Shown: piece after piece, positions 1 through 11,695 of the stretch | How positions within the stretch are numbered: the first letter of the stretch is position 1 | Layout of the letters: the number at the start of each line of letters is the position of its first letter | Origin: Anaeramoeba flamelloides | Lineage: Eukaryota; Metamonada; Anaeramoebidae | Length of the DNA stretch: 64,000 nt | Direction: 5' to 3' | Assembly (NCBI GenBank): GCA_027625915.1 | Contig: JANTQA010000008.1 | Coordinates: forward strand, 4,643,501 to 4,707,500 | Notes under the pieces: model-generated | What the model saw: the letters and a program-made list of their open reading frames with translations, nothing else | Databases searched by the model: none | What the model was told of the DNA's origin: nothing | Made by a program: the position numbers and the translations under genes

Positions 1-547
1 AAATAACGGGTATTATTGGGATCATGATGAAACGATCACTCACCAATTTAATTGGCTAACATTTGACACAGTTGAAAATGAAGAAAAGAATAGACAAAAA
101 AATGCCTTGCTTCATAACAATCAATTCAACTTAATGTTTTCATCCAATTCAATCATTGACGTACTACCAGTTCCTTCTTATTCAGGTTTAAAGCACAGTT
201 TGCCAGATTATCTTCATTTTTTAACTTGGAAATCTATTAGCCAAATGAATAATGATTATTGGATAAGACTGCAAAATATAATTACACCGGAAACAGTAAA
301 TTCAAACGTGAAAGTACCAATAACCATTACTCTATCAGACTATTTATTGGAGGAAAACACAATACAATCTTCTACAGAGAAATCTTTAACGGGCATGTAT
401 GATCTCACCAGCTGTACGAAAAAACAATGGAAATGGAGAGACCATCCTTTTCCTCTCCAATACAATCAAAACTTGGAAGATGGGAAATTAGACAGCACAA
501 TTGAAGTCGTTCCTGGTGAAATAAGAACTTTTAAGGTCACGATCTAA
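1..547 (+). CDS. Lysosomal alpha-mannosidase (GH38), C-terminal end, partial
   Basis: The frame is open from base 2 and stops with TAA at 545-547, so only the last ~181 residues are in the window. The translation follows the C-terminal beta-sandwich of MAN2B1-type GH38 enzymes: YSGLKHSLPDYLHFLTW matches the family segment before the final sheets, then WIRLQN, a VPITITLSDYL strand, and the ending EVVPGEIRTFKVTI, which parallels the family's EPMEIRTF ending. These enzymes remove alpha-linked mannose from N-glycans in the lysosome. The catalytic domain lies upstream, outside the window. No splice site is needed in this part. An AATAAA lies at 637-642, though such a motif is weak evidence in DNA this AT-rich. 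Family assignment is by remembered similarity; a Golgi-type GH38 is less likely. Confidence 0.85.
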   Translation, partial: NNGYYWDHDETITHQFNWLTFDTVENEEKNRQKNALLHNNQFNLMFSSNSIIDVLPVPSYSGLKHSLPDYLHFLTWKSISQMNNDYWIRLQNIITPETVNSNVKVPITITLSDYLLEENTIQSSTEKSLTGMYDLTSCTKKQWKWRDHPFPLQYNQNLEDGKLDSTIEVVPGEIRTFKVTI

Positions 548-2865
548 TTTTTAAAAAATGTGTTTTTTTTTGTTTTCATTTTTTATTTTCATAGTGGATC
601 AATTGAAAAGTCTTTTTGGATTCATTTTATCTTTTTAATAAAATAATTTTTTGATTTTTTAAATAAACTTTTCATTTTATTTTACTTTGTTTTTATTCAA
701 AAATAATTTTATTTTGAATAAATAGGGAAATTTATATAGGTAAAATACAATATAATGACTTCCGGTTCAGTTCATTTTTATTTTTGTTTTAAAATTATCT
801 AGTATCAAGGTAAGTTCAAATCAAGTATATTTGATAAAATGTAATTCATTTTTTTACAAGAAAAAAAAGAAATCCTTAATAGAAAAAAATTTCTTAGTTA
901 AAAAGGAAATTGTATTGTATCCCAATATTTGGAATTAGATTTGTTCTTGTGTAAGTAATTGTAAAGTAGGTAAATTACAATTGTGAAAAAAAATTGGGTC
1001 CTTATGAAAAAAATTATATCAGTCAAAAATTTGTTTTCGTTTTTTAAATAGTAAATATTGATAAAATGATTTTTGATCAAAGTAAAATTTTATGAAAAAA
1101 TCTTACATTTTTGAAAAATCAAAGTCATTATCAATAATAATTTTCAAAAGTAATATTAAATTGTTGTATTTTGAACTCTTAGAATTACTGTGAAACTCTA
1201 AAAAACAAAAATTATAATTTTAATTGTCAACTTTACTAAAAATAAGAGAACTATTTAATAGGAAATATTAAAATCTATTAATTCAATAATATATTTATCA
1301 TTGTTAATGAATGTGAATTTATCAAGGTTAATCTTAAATATCCTTTTAAATCAAATTGAATTATAAAATCTTCCAAATAAAGATATTTTTTCAAAAGAGA
1401 ATGTTTTTCACTGTTTTTTTAACAATCAAAACTTCAAAATACTGAAATATTAAGATTTTAAAAAACCATTTTAATTCTCTAAATCACCTGAGACAAATCT
1501 TCATTTAAAACAATTATCCATTTTTTTCTTCCCAAACAATGATTAACTTTATCTAGGAATTTAACCTAATAAAAAAAAATAATTTTTTTCGTAAAGTGTT
1601 CAATTAAAATTCAAATTTTGTATATTTATCTTTCCAAAGCAATCTGAAAGGGTTAAAATGTAACGAAATAACATTGATTTTTGAAAATTATTATTGATAG
1701 TTACTTTTTTTTTTTTCTGAAAAGGGATATTTGTTAATATTATTTTACTTTGATCAAAAATCATTTTTCCAATATTTATCATTTAAAAAACAAAAACAAA
1801 CTTTGATTGAATACAATTTTTTTAATTAACAAATTTTTTTCATAATACTTAATAAATTATTTGACCCATAATGTTATTTTAACAATAGAAGAGATAATAA
1901 CATTTGATTGTTTATATTGGAAAGAATTTTTAAAAAAAATATATTTATAAATTCTTAATTATAAATTTAAAAATTTATCATAAAGTTAAAACTGCGAAAG
2001 TTGTAATTACAATATAAAAATTGTCTTTTTATAAAATATTTTACCCCTGATTTCACTTTTACTTAAAAATAAGACTTTCAAAGAAAATAAATCAATTTTG
2101 TTTCTTCTTATACTGAAGATACTGAAACATATTAGTTTGCATAACTTAAAATAAAAAACAAAATAAAAAAGGAAGGATAAAAATTATCAAGATAAACTTA
2201 AATAGATTATAATCAGTAAAAAATAGCAAGTATTGAAACATAACATCTTTTAAAAAACTTTCAGAATTTCTTAGGTTCATACATGATAAAGTTTTAAATT
2301 GTAATTACAAGAACTCTGATTTTGGATGTTCTTAATAAATGAAAGAATTTTTTTATTGTGTTTTATTTATATTTTTATAACCCTTTAACTATTAAAAAAC
2401 CTTTACCTTATTTTTTTTTCTTAGTGTTTTTAACCAAAAAAAAAATATAAAACTTGGAACTCATCCAATTTCAAAATATCTTTTTTTTTCTCTAACAATC
2501 AAAATATAAAATTTACTATTTGTAAGAATTGACTTTTTGAGAATCTTCTACCTCCACATCAATAAAATATTTTTTATTTATTTTTTTTTTAATTAATGAT
2601 CTTTAAATTAAAAAATATTTACACTTATACTTTTATTTTATTAAAGGAATTTAAGTTTAAAAAATTATTTTTTTTAAAAATTGTTTTGGTTAATAATTTT
2701 TTCAATAAGATTTATTTCTATTAATTGTTTCCGAAATATCAATATATTTTTTTCAGAGGAAGGGCACACCCATGAAAAATGTTCAATTTTCTATTATTTC
2801 CTTCAGTTCAAATTTTAAAAATAAGAACAAAATTGATTTGAACATTTATTGATTAAATAATAATA

Positions 2866-3059
2866 CAGTCAGTTCCTTATTTAAGGCACAAACATCAACT
2901 AAAATTAAGGCATAATAAAAATCCCAAACTAAAGAACAAAAATCAGATTGTAATAAAACAATTTGTAAAAAAAAAATTCCAAATTTTGAGCCATAATTTG
3001 AGATTTTTTTGTACCTTAAATTTTGTAGAAAGTTTGTATCTTAAATTTGAAACTGACTA
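2866..3059. mobile_element. TA-flanked MITE, family 1, copy 1
   Basis: A 194-base element. Its left end reads CAGTCAGTTCCTTATTTAAG and its right end is the imperfect reverse complement, finishing in AAACTGACT. It is flanked by TA on each side (2864-2865 and 3060-3061). A second copy at 22938-23133 shows the same ends and size, and a third at 27786-28672 is interrupted. A CAGT start with TA target duplication is typical of Tc1/mariner-derived MITEs. The G near the right tip appears mutated to A. There is no coding capacity. Confidence 0.8.
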
Positions 3060-3299
3060 TAAAAAAAATTGGAATTAGTGGAAATAAAATATATTTTACT
3101 AATAAAAAAGAAAAAGAAAGTATGAAGTATTTTTGTTTGGAGAAGCTATTATTAGAAATGAAAATTCTATTGTGGTCATCCTTTTTTAGTTTTTAAAAGA
3201 AAAATATCTTGTTCAAATCTGAGTTAAATCAACAATTTCTGTATGAAATTGAATATTCATACAATGTATCAGCTTATTAATAAAAATTTTAATAATTAA

Positions 3300-3910
3300 A
3301 ATCGTCCGATAATTTGGACACATTCAAAATCAAAAATAGGCAAAAAAAAAACCCAAAGATATTATATTTTTCCAAACCTAATATATAAAAAAAATTAAGT
3401 TAAGCAGTATTAATGTTTTATAAGTAATCATTTTTATCCAAATATATGAAAAAAATATTAAACGAAAATATAAATTACAGGTGTTTTCTCATAATACTGA
3501 AATAAGCTGAACAAAAAATGTGTTGGTAAATTTGTTGAAATTACACAAACAATCGTTGATAAATCAAATGATAAGATACCATTCGACTAATTATTTGTGA
3601 TTTTTTTTTATTAGACATACTCAACACTAAACTTTTATCAACTATTGAAAAATATTCGATATCTAAGGGACCAAGTTAAGTAACCGGAAAAAAGAAAATG
3701 AAAACAAAAGAAAAAATACAAAAAATGAAATAGTTTGTAAAATCAAAATTATTTCCTAATTGAATGTAAAGTTCAGTATTGGTTAATCTTTCAACTGTTT
3801 AAATTGAGTACAATTTTTTGAAATTTAATTTAGTTACATCATTTTTTAAGTTTTTGAGATATTAGAACTATTTGAAATTTTTCTTTACAAGGTTTTGAAA
3901 ATTTTATTTA
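3300..3910 (+). repeat. Dispersed repeat, copy A (inverted copy at 17850-18440)
   Basis: This stretch aligns by eye, with many substitutions and small indels, to the reverse complement of 17850-18440. Shared landmarks include TCAAAATCAAAAATAGGCAA, TATTTTTCCAAACCTAATAT, GTAAATTTGTTGAAATT and GAAATAGTTTGTAAAATCAA. Neither copy carries a convincing protein, and I could not identify terminal repeats. It may be an old transposon or a diverged duplication. Confidence 0.65.
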
Positions 3911-5041
3911 ATTTCCAAAAATATCAATATCCAATCTCTGTTGAAGAATATTTTTCAATATTAAAAAGTGATTTATTCATCATGATCATAAAATTAATAG
4001 AGACTTGAAAATTCTAAGGGGTGAAACATTTTTAGGCATAATATTTCCAGAAAAAAATCGCCAATTTGTATGGTTATGTGCTTTGTCGATCTTTAGAAAG
4101 TGAAAAAAAAATTTTCTTCACTGAGATCAGTTATATTGATAAATTGCGATTTATGTTTGGAAATTTTTATTTGATTTTCCCTTTTTGAAATTTTTATGCT
4201 CAAGCTTTGAATAATGTATTTTATGTTGTCAAGTATTGAGAAACTTTGTAAAATCAGTTGTTCTTCAAAATTTTCTTTGTCCTGTACTATTTGATAAGTA
4301 ACAGTTTAAAGATTTATCAAAATGGATATTGAACTAAAAATTTTTTGAAATTTATGAGAATTTATCAGTATATATGAATGAATTATTTGGTTTATTAAAA
4401 TTCCAAGCTCTGGATCACTTAGTGTTAAGTTACTAAAAATTCGTTTTAAAAAATATCGAAAAATAATTTCCTGAAAGAAAAAAAAAACTATTTATATTTC
4501 AACTTAATTTTAAGGATTTTTTGACAATTTTTCTGTTCTTTGTGTTTCTGTTCCCAAAACAAAAATAAAGTCACCAAAGATTATCCACCAATACTCGTGT
4601 TGAAGATTGTAACCTTAAATAGAAAAAGAGATATGAAAAATTTTTTCAAAACCAGATTGTAAGCTTAAAAAATATTTTTCCATCTCAACTTGTCATTAAA
4701 AACCTAATAACAATGATACTACAACAAGGTGGATTGAAACCTACTGAAGGTTTTGAAACAACCAATTCTATTAAGAGACAAGCCTGATGAACAAAAAATA
4801 GCTTTGTGCATTTTTATTTAACACATCTTTGCAAAACAATTCTTATTTCTTTTATTGAAAAATAATTTTCAAAATTGCTGTTAGAGAAAACCAACACCCA
4901 AATTTGGTTTCGCTTTTTAGTACCTTTTTAAGAAAATAATTGATTATTAAAAAAAAAAATTTTATCCACAATTTATGTTTTGCAAAAAACATTTTTTATT
5001 TTTCGATACTACTAATTTGAAAAATTCTTACATTTAGGCCA

Positions 5042-8000
5042 ATGACAAATACACCACTGAGAGCTGACGAATTCTTAAAAAATATGCAAATACCGAAACG
5101 TAGAGTACGTGATCGAAGAAGAAATAAAAGTAAAAGCACTTCCAATATTACTACCTTAACAAATAATGAAACAGAACAAAAACCAGAAAACGAACAAAAA
5201 ACAGAACTCAAAGATCTTCCTCAAGAATTACCTGATGAACTGCCCGAGATATTACCAGAAGAATTACCAGAAGAATTACCAGAAGAACTTCCTGACGAAT
5301 TACCAGATGAATTGCCAGAGATACTACCTGATGAATTACCAGATGAATTGCCACAAGAACTTCCTGACGAATTGCCAGAGATATTACCAGAAGAACTTCC
5401 TCAAGAATTACTGTACGAATTACCAGATGAATTGCCACAAGAACTTCCTGGCGAATTACCAGACGAATTGCCAGAGATATTACAGGAAGAAATTCCCCAA
5501 GAATTACCTAAGCAACAAGATCAAGAAAACAAAAATCAAAAAACTTCAACAGAAACCGACACTGACTTAAAAACAAAATTTTCCGGTAGTGATCTAAAAA
5601 AAAACAAAAACGATGATCTTTTAAAAGGTAATCAAAAACCAAAAAGAAGATTTACCACTATTAACACAGTGTCTGAGGAACACACAAAGCAGCCCGTCAA
5701 GAGGAAGTCCAAAATGGAAGAACTACTTGGGTTTACAACTAATAATGACAAGATTTTAAAAAACAAACAACAAAGACAAAAAGAGCTTGAGCTGCAAAGA
5801 GAAAAGCAAATCCAAGAGGAAATCGAATTTGAAAAAGAGACACTAAAAGGACCAGAAATTAAAAAACATGACTGGTTGGCCTATGTCTTAAAAAATCACC
5901 CCGATGTTCTCGAAGTTCGTGAGCGTGCACTGCCTCTTATCAAACAACATAGGTAAATTTGTTTTTCTTTCGGCATATTTTCCATCTTTTGGTATGAAAC
6001 GATCACTCAAGCATTTTTGGTCTTTTTCTTTTTCTTTTTCTTTTTATGATTTGTAAATTCTCCCTTTTTCTTCTTGTTGCTCTTTTGTTTTTCAATTCCA
6101 CTGATCTCAAATTTACCAAATTAAAAAGTTTTTCAAATTTAATTGAAAAATCACAAACAGAAGTCAAAGACAATGTCTCAAAAACAGATCTTCTTCAACT
6201 TGTTATGCAGCATTTGTCCACACTTGGATTAAAAAAATCAATCAGGTGTTTGGAAGAAGAAACAAATTTACAATGTATGAAATTTCTTTTTTCTATTTTT
6301 AACTTTTGATTTTTTACATTTTTGTGTTTGCAAAATAATTTTTGCAAACAATTTTTCCAAAGAAACAACTTCATATTATAATTTTTTTTTAAAAAAGAGA
6401 TTGTTGGGTTCTTAGTGAAAGGAAAAAGTTTGTAAAATTTCATTTTTTGTTTATTTCCAAAAACGAAGCGATCAATCAAAATTTATTTTCTTGACAAATA
6501 TTTTCAATTGAGCTATTCAGAAACTGTCTTTGAATATTTGAATTCACAACTTTACCAGAGCACCAAAAAAGCCAAAATTAATGAAAAAAGGAATGGATTT
6601 GCTGAATACAACAAAATCAAAAACAATCCAAATAAAACTATTCATTCGGTTAAAAGTCAAATTGACCCAGCCGTTCTGGAAAAAAAGTTCAAACAGGGAA
6701 AAAAAGTTAAAAAATGTTTTTAATTGGGAACCTTAAGAGAAACTGAAAACAAAAAGTAAAATTCAATTAAAAACAGATACCAATTAACTTTTAATAATAA
6801 TCCATTATATGACTTTCAATCAAACCAACAAATACAATTTAAATCTACTTTATTATCGAAATTGTAGGAGTGGTTTTGGAGATCTCAAAAATAGTCGACT
6901 TTTTTCAACAAATTTTTAATAATTGATCAATCAAAGAAAAACCCATACGAAAAGATAGTGGTATATAAAAACTGTTGTTGTGTTGAATCCTCAATTTTGT
7001 CCCCATTTATTTATTTATTCTTTTTTTTAATTGATCTTGTTTTTCATTTTCTAGTTCTATTAAGGTTCCCAATTAAAAACTGTGTTAAACTTTTTTTCCC
7101 TGTTTCACTTTTTTTCCAAAATAACAATTAAGAATCAATCACAAAAAAGTTCAATCAGGGAGCTTAATTAAATCTCTAAAAATATCATTTCTAATTGATT
7201 TTGTGAAGATCTTTGGTTTTTTCAACAAAATTAGTTAAATAATATTTTCTTTAAGCTCTAGTCATTGACCATGAATTTAATATATACTCAAGGGGCGACT
7301 TGATACCAAAAAGTGTATTGAGAAATTGCACTTCTCTTAATTGACAAAATTCAAATAACTAACAAAAGAAATTATCCTTCTTTTGATTGAAAAAATTCAA
7401 ATATCAAAAAAAAATTCATTGAATTTCTATGACAAAAAAAATTAATTAAAAAAAAAGATTAAATAGCATTCTTAATTTCAAAAAATCAAATTTATAAAAA
7501 AAAATTACTTCTTTCTGAATTCAAAAATTCCAAATTTTTTCAAAATAATTACTTGTTTATTTTTTAAATTTCAAACAAATTATTTTCTTTCAATACACAA
7601 TCAATTCAATTCGATTTAATTTAATTTGTGGTTATATTGTAACTATCTATATTTGGCAAGGTAACGATTTTGTACCATTCTTGAGAAAAAAATAACTCAT
7701 TAGAGAAATAAAAAAAATGAAAAAAAATCTTGGAGATCTCAAAAAGTACCAAAGAACAACACTTTCAAAATCAACACGGCTGTTTTCAAAATTATAATTC
7801 ATAACCATTATAAGTTGGAAACTTTAACACTTACCCATTATTGGCTCTCTTCATAAGATCTAATTTTTAAATTTTTTTTTAATAATTAAATTTTGCCAAA
7901 AATATTGAAATACAGCAATCCAATTGATTATTCTGAATTAAAAAAAATAAGATAATAAAATAATGATTTGTCTCCCAATTACAGTTAAATTTGCTCAAGA

Positions 8001-11000
8001 CATTTTAAAAAAGTATCATCATAATTTTTTTTTTTAAAGAGGTCATAAAACTAGCTTCAGTCGATTGAAGTTTATATAATATTTTATAGAAACCTTTGAA
8101 TACTGTTTTATCACACTTTTTAAAAAATAACTCGAGCAAAAAAGAGATCAAACATATTTTCACTCAAATCAAAATTTTTATATTTGAGGGATTAAAATCA
8201 TTTTATTATCCATATTTAATATTTTAAATATATTATCATTATTAGATGAAGAATCAGTATTTAAAAAAAGTGAGCTTTTACCACTGCTAGAATTAGGAAT
8301 AACCGATGTTGATAATATTTGGAATCTCTCAACAGAATACATTGATCCACAAGAGGATGAAGATGAGGAAGACCCCGAAATCTTATTCAATAAAGATTTT
8401 ATTGGACTTGGTAACGAAGATTTAGAAAATAATAGAAGGGATGTTAATATCTGGGATGAAGGTCCAGATTCTGAAAATAATATCATCATAGAAAATGAAT
8501 TAATTAAAGCAGGAACATTAAACAAATTAATTGAAAAATTAACACCACCCGACCGACAAAAAGGTTATCCAGACTATATGAAAACATTTCTCATGTGCTA
8601 TCAATCTTTTACAACACCACAGCAAGTACTTTCAAAATTAATAGAAAGATATCATATGCCTAAAAGAAGTGACCAAACTTATACTGAATTTAAAAAATAT
8701 AGAAAGTTTATTCAAATGCGTGTTGGCAATGTTCTCAAAAAATGGATTGAAGACCATTTTTCTGATTTTAATGATAGATTGATATCTGAAATTTACAAGT
8801 TTATCGATAATACAGTTTTTAGAGATGGCCATAGCTCTCTTTCAAAAAATTTAAGAAATGCAATTAGCAGAATGCAGAAGGGTGCAAGTTTAATTATTGA
8901 AAGAACCAAAGTGGAGAAATCACCAGAACCAATTTTACCAAAAAATATTTGGAGTATTGATTTAAAATTGCCAGATATTGACGAAGAGGAATTTGTTCGA
9001 CAGGAGACTTTAGCTACACATGGTATTTATATTAAGATCAAAGTAAGAACTTGATTCTATTCGTTTTTTTGTTCTTTCCTTATATATTTAGATACTTTTA
9101 GTAATTTTTTTTTTTTTTTGAAATTCAAAATATACAATAAAACAGAAATGAATAATTAAAAAAATTCATAAAAAACAATCACATATCGTGCATTTGAAAA
9201 GAATGATTACCAATGATTACTCAATAAACTTACAATAATTTCAATTATGTTGTAAATCACAACCAATATGGAATTTATTTTCCATTAAAAAGTCATTTGA
9301 TTGAGCAATGGTTATTTCCTGAAATTCACAAGGACTCATACTTTTACCCCATTTTTTTTTATATATAAATTTACCCTATTGGATTTTATGTTATCAATTT
9401 TAAATTTAAAAAATCAAATTACTTATTATTATTATTGAAAAAGTGGAAATTACACTCTAGATATCCTTTTACTTTTTATTTATTCATTTTTGTCTTTATT
9501 TAGAAAAACAATTGATTTTCTAATCAAATAAACAGAAAAATCGAGAAAAATTAATGGCCTTTTTTCCAGAATTCATAAGAAACAGGTAAATTTTATGACC
9601 TTTCAAATAAATAAAAAACAAGAGAAAGCCTAATGGAACTTTTCCAGAATTGAAAAGAATTGATTAAAATCAAAGATTTTACCCCATTTTGTTAAATTTT
9701 ATAAAACCTAACGAAATTCCCAACTCTAAGAACTCAATGTTTCATTACACCTTTACTCCCCCCCCCCCCCCTTTTTTTTTTTTTTTTCAGCCCAATTAAA
9801 TCTTCTGAAATCAAAGTTAATTTTATTTATTTTTCGTTGATTGAATTTTATTAATTTCTCTAAATAAGGAAATAATAAATTTGTTAATTGTTTTTTAAAT
9901 TTATTTTTTTTTTTTTATTTACCGGAATTACCATATTTTCAATTTTAAATTCTGTTTTGTAAATAAGAATCAGTATTTTTCTTAATATTTTACATATTTC
10001 AATGATACATGAATTAATTCAAGAAATTTAAGGGAGTAGCAACACTAGAATAACCACTGAAATTGAACTATGTGATAGTTTATTAAAAATTATATTGGTA
10101 CTCTTAAGTTCTAGATCCCAAAAAATTGTAAAAAAAAAAAAATACAAAAAACAAAAAAATTCAAATGATTCATAAGACAAAAATTTCAAATAACAAAAAA
10201 AAAAAATCATAGGATCCTCTTTAGCAAAAAATTCAATCAACAGCATAAAAATCATTGAGAGTATTTCTCATTGGCAAAAAAATTCAACAAAAAACAAAGA
10301 ATAAAAGAATTCTCGATTTCAAAAAATTCAATTCAAAAAAAAAGTTTATTAACATTCTCCATTCCAAAAAAACCAAATTTTAAAAAAAAAAAAAAATATT
10401 TTTCTTTATTTTAATTTTCCATGTTTAAATTTCTCCAATTTAAAACGAATTGTTTTCTTTAAAACAAAATGAATTAAAGCCGATTTAATCTAATTTGTGG
10501 TTGTTTTATGATCCTCTATATTTGACAAAGTAAGGATTTTGTAAATATTCTTTAGATTGAAAAAACTCATTTGTAAAATGAAAAAAATAAAAACAAAAAC
10601 TTTGAGATCTCAAAAAGACCAAAAGAGTGACACTTCGAAACTAACCAGTATACTTTTAAATCAAAATGATAATTTACATGAATTTGAATTGGAAATTGAG
10701 TATCACCCTTAAGTTGTTTTAAAAATAATCCATTTTTTATTGTTAAATTTTTGAAATCTTTCATACACCACATTCTAGTGTGTTTTTATATGAAATTAGA
10801 TAAAACAAAATTTTGTTCTAAAAAGAAAATTTCCAAAAAATTATTTTAGACCGTAATTACGTTACCCTTAAGTTATTAAAACAATTTAAAAAATATTTTT
10901 TTTTAAAAAATCAAATTGTAAAGCATTTGTCAAATTTATTTGTTTATTTATTAATTTTTAAAAATCATTGCTAATTTCATAACAAATATTATTATTTTAA

Positions 11001-11695
11001 CCAATCTTTAATTTTTTTTTTAAATTAATTAGCCAATTGAATTATTGAATCAAGCTTGGGTCAATGAAAAGACTCGAAATAAATCCCAGAATGTTATCGA
11101 ATTAAGTTTACGATTCACAAAATTATCAAATTGGGTTTCTTCAACAATTTTATCAACTCAAACAATAAAAGAAAGAATTAAAGTTGTTTCAAAGATGATC
11201 AAACTTGCAAGCCATTTCCTCAAACTGAATAATTTCCATTCTTCGCAAGCAATCCTTGCATCTTTGGAACACCCATACATAAAACGCTTAAAATACACAT
11301 GGGAAGAATTACCAAAAAGTGATAAAAAGCAATTGAAGAAATTGCAAAATATAATGCCACCTAATTTTAAATCAAAAAATTATACAAAACATATTTCCAC
11401 TATTTTTGATAAACCTATCATCCCTAATCTTGTTTATTATTTAACTGAGTTGACAGCAAAAGAAGAAAAGGAACCAGATCTAATCAATAATTTGATCAAT
11501 TTTGCAAAAAGAAGAGAAATTTTTAAAATAATTTCCAATTTAACAAAATACCAACATCTTTTTTACAATTATATCTCAGTACACCAAATTTTAACCTTGT
11601 TAAATAATTTACCAGAAAGAATAACAGACGAAGAAATGAAATCTAAATCTTTAAAATTAGAACCAAAAAAATCTACTCGAAATAAAATTAAATAA
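5042..11695 (+). CDS. LisH and RasGEF domain protein (Ras guanine nucleotide exchange factor)
   Basis: Proposed exons are 5042-5952, 6129-6274, 8246-9042 and 11033-11695. All phases agree (2, 1, 0), giving about 838 residues. Donors are GTAAAT, GTATGA and GTAAGA. Exon 1 is disordered, with about 24 four-residue repeats of the type LP(D/E/Q)E. A LisH motif follows near residues 324-352 (LLQLVMQHLSTLGLKKSI...LEEETN), then a RasGEF N-terminal domain near 434-565 (GTLNKLIEKL, FLMCYQSFTTP) and the CDC25-type catalytic domain from about 588. That domain shows the DIDEEEFVRQ start, PIELLNQAW across the last intron, NFHSSQAIL, and PIIPNLVYYLTEL in place of the usual PxxPxLGxYLxDL. It should load GTP onto a Ras-family GTPase. 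A further coding-looking segment at 6513-6715 does not fit the phases. The LisH-RasGEF arrangement is known from amoebozoans. The start is the first ATG of the open frame; an AG at 5036-5037 leaves a further upstream exon possible. Confidence 0.85.
5215..5509 (+). repeat. In-frame 12-base coding repeat (LPxE units)
   Basis: About 24 tandem units of four codons encode Leu-Pro-(Asp/Glu/Gln)-Glu with some Ile or Leu replacements. The DNA units vary (cttcct or ttacca; gat, gac, gaa or caa), so the array is not freshly expanded, yet larger groups of units recur. It forms a very acidic, proline-regular linker in the N-terminal part of the RasGEF. Confidence 0.85.
6513..6715 (+). other. Coding-looking segment, possible alternative exon of the RasGEF gene
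   Basis: One frame is open through 6720 and uses more C and G at third codon positions than its surroundings (for example YNKIKNN and QIDPAVLEKKF). It lies between the LisH exon and the RasGEF-N exon. Joining it to the LisH exon at 6274 through the CAG acceptor at 6520 makes an immediate TAA. The acceptor at 6512 fits only a donor at 6246, which would cut the LisH motif. Skipping it altogether keeps the frame. It may be an alternative exon, one with a missed junction, or a relic. Confidence 0.35.
7380..7850 (+). repeat. Dispersed repeat family B, copy 1 (in RasGEF intron)
   Basis: It aligns with 10150-10720 in the same orientation and with the reverse complement of 38060-38340. Landmarks are AATTTGTGGTT, CTATATTTGGCAAGGTAA, GATTTTGTA and GGAGATCTCAAAAAG. 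It lies in the intron between 6274 and 8246. No coding capacity is seen. Confidence 0.65.
9470..9700. repeat. Hairpin repeat family, fragment
   Basis: It contains modules seen in the larger cluster at 18590-19250: an AAATAAACAGAAAA-type unit, then TTTTCCAGAATT and a nearby AAAATCAAAGATTT. It is a decayed piece inside the RasGEF intron. Confidence 0.5.
9758..9787 (+). repeat. C14-T16 homopolymer junction
   Basis: Fourteen C are followed directly by sixteen T. The C run is by far the longest in the window, in a genome where even CC is uncommon. It lies in an intron and could form an i-motif or, on the other strand, a G-rich structure. Confidence 0.9.
10050..10135 (+). repeat. Short dispersed repeat, copy 1 (other at 59866-59952)
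   Basis: It shares CACTGAAATTGAA, TATGTGATAGTTTATTA, AAATTATATTGGTAC and AAAAAATTGTAAAAAAAA with 59866-59952 in the same orientation. It is about 85 bases long and non-coding. Confidence 0.65.
10150..10720 (+). repeat. Dispersed repeat family B, copy 2
   Basis: Same family as 7380-7850. Landmarks are AATTTGTGGTTG, CTATATTTGACAAAGTAAGG, GATTTTGTAAATAT and TTGAGATCTCAAAAAGACCA. Copies 1 and 2 lie in two different introns of one gene. Confidence 0.65.

Larger units (their letters stand above)
548..5041. other. Gene-free AT-rich stretch
   Basis: No frame here looks coding. It holds one TA-flanked inverted-repeat element (2866-3059) and one copy of a dispersed repeat (about 3300-3910). Weak TTAA-flanked motifs resembling the ends of the element at 62861-63954 occur near 4606-4640 but are too decayed to call. 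Confidence 0.6.
9043..11032 (+). other. 1,990-base intron inside the RasGEF catalytic domain
   Basis: The donor GTAAGA follows ATC AAA, and the acceptor ATTAATTAG precedes CCA ATT GAA. This joins IKIK to PIELLNQAW in phase 0, exactly at a conserved point of the CDC25 domain. The intron holds a copy of the hairpin repeat family (9470-9700), a C14-T16 run, a short repeat shared with 59866-59952, and copy 2 of repeat family B. Confidence 0.8.

Noticed and set aside
5215-5509. CRISPR-like or satellite array
   Set aside because: The units are 12 bases, in frame with a long coding exon, without spacers.
5208-5570. Repetitive open frames in other frames and on the minus strand over the LPxE region
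   Set aside because: They arise from the 12-base repeat in exon 1 of the RasGEF and match no protein.
5992-6009. Match of ATGAAACGATCACTCA to the mannosidase gene near 25-41
   Set aside because: A 16-base match with no flanking similarity; taken as chance.
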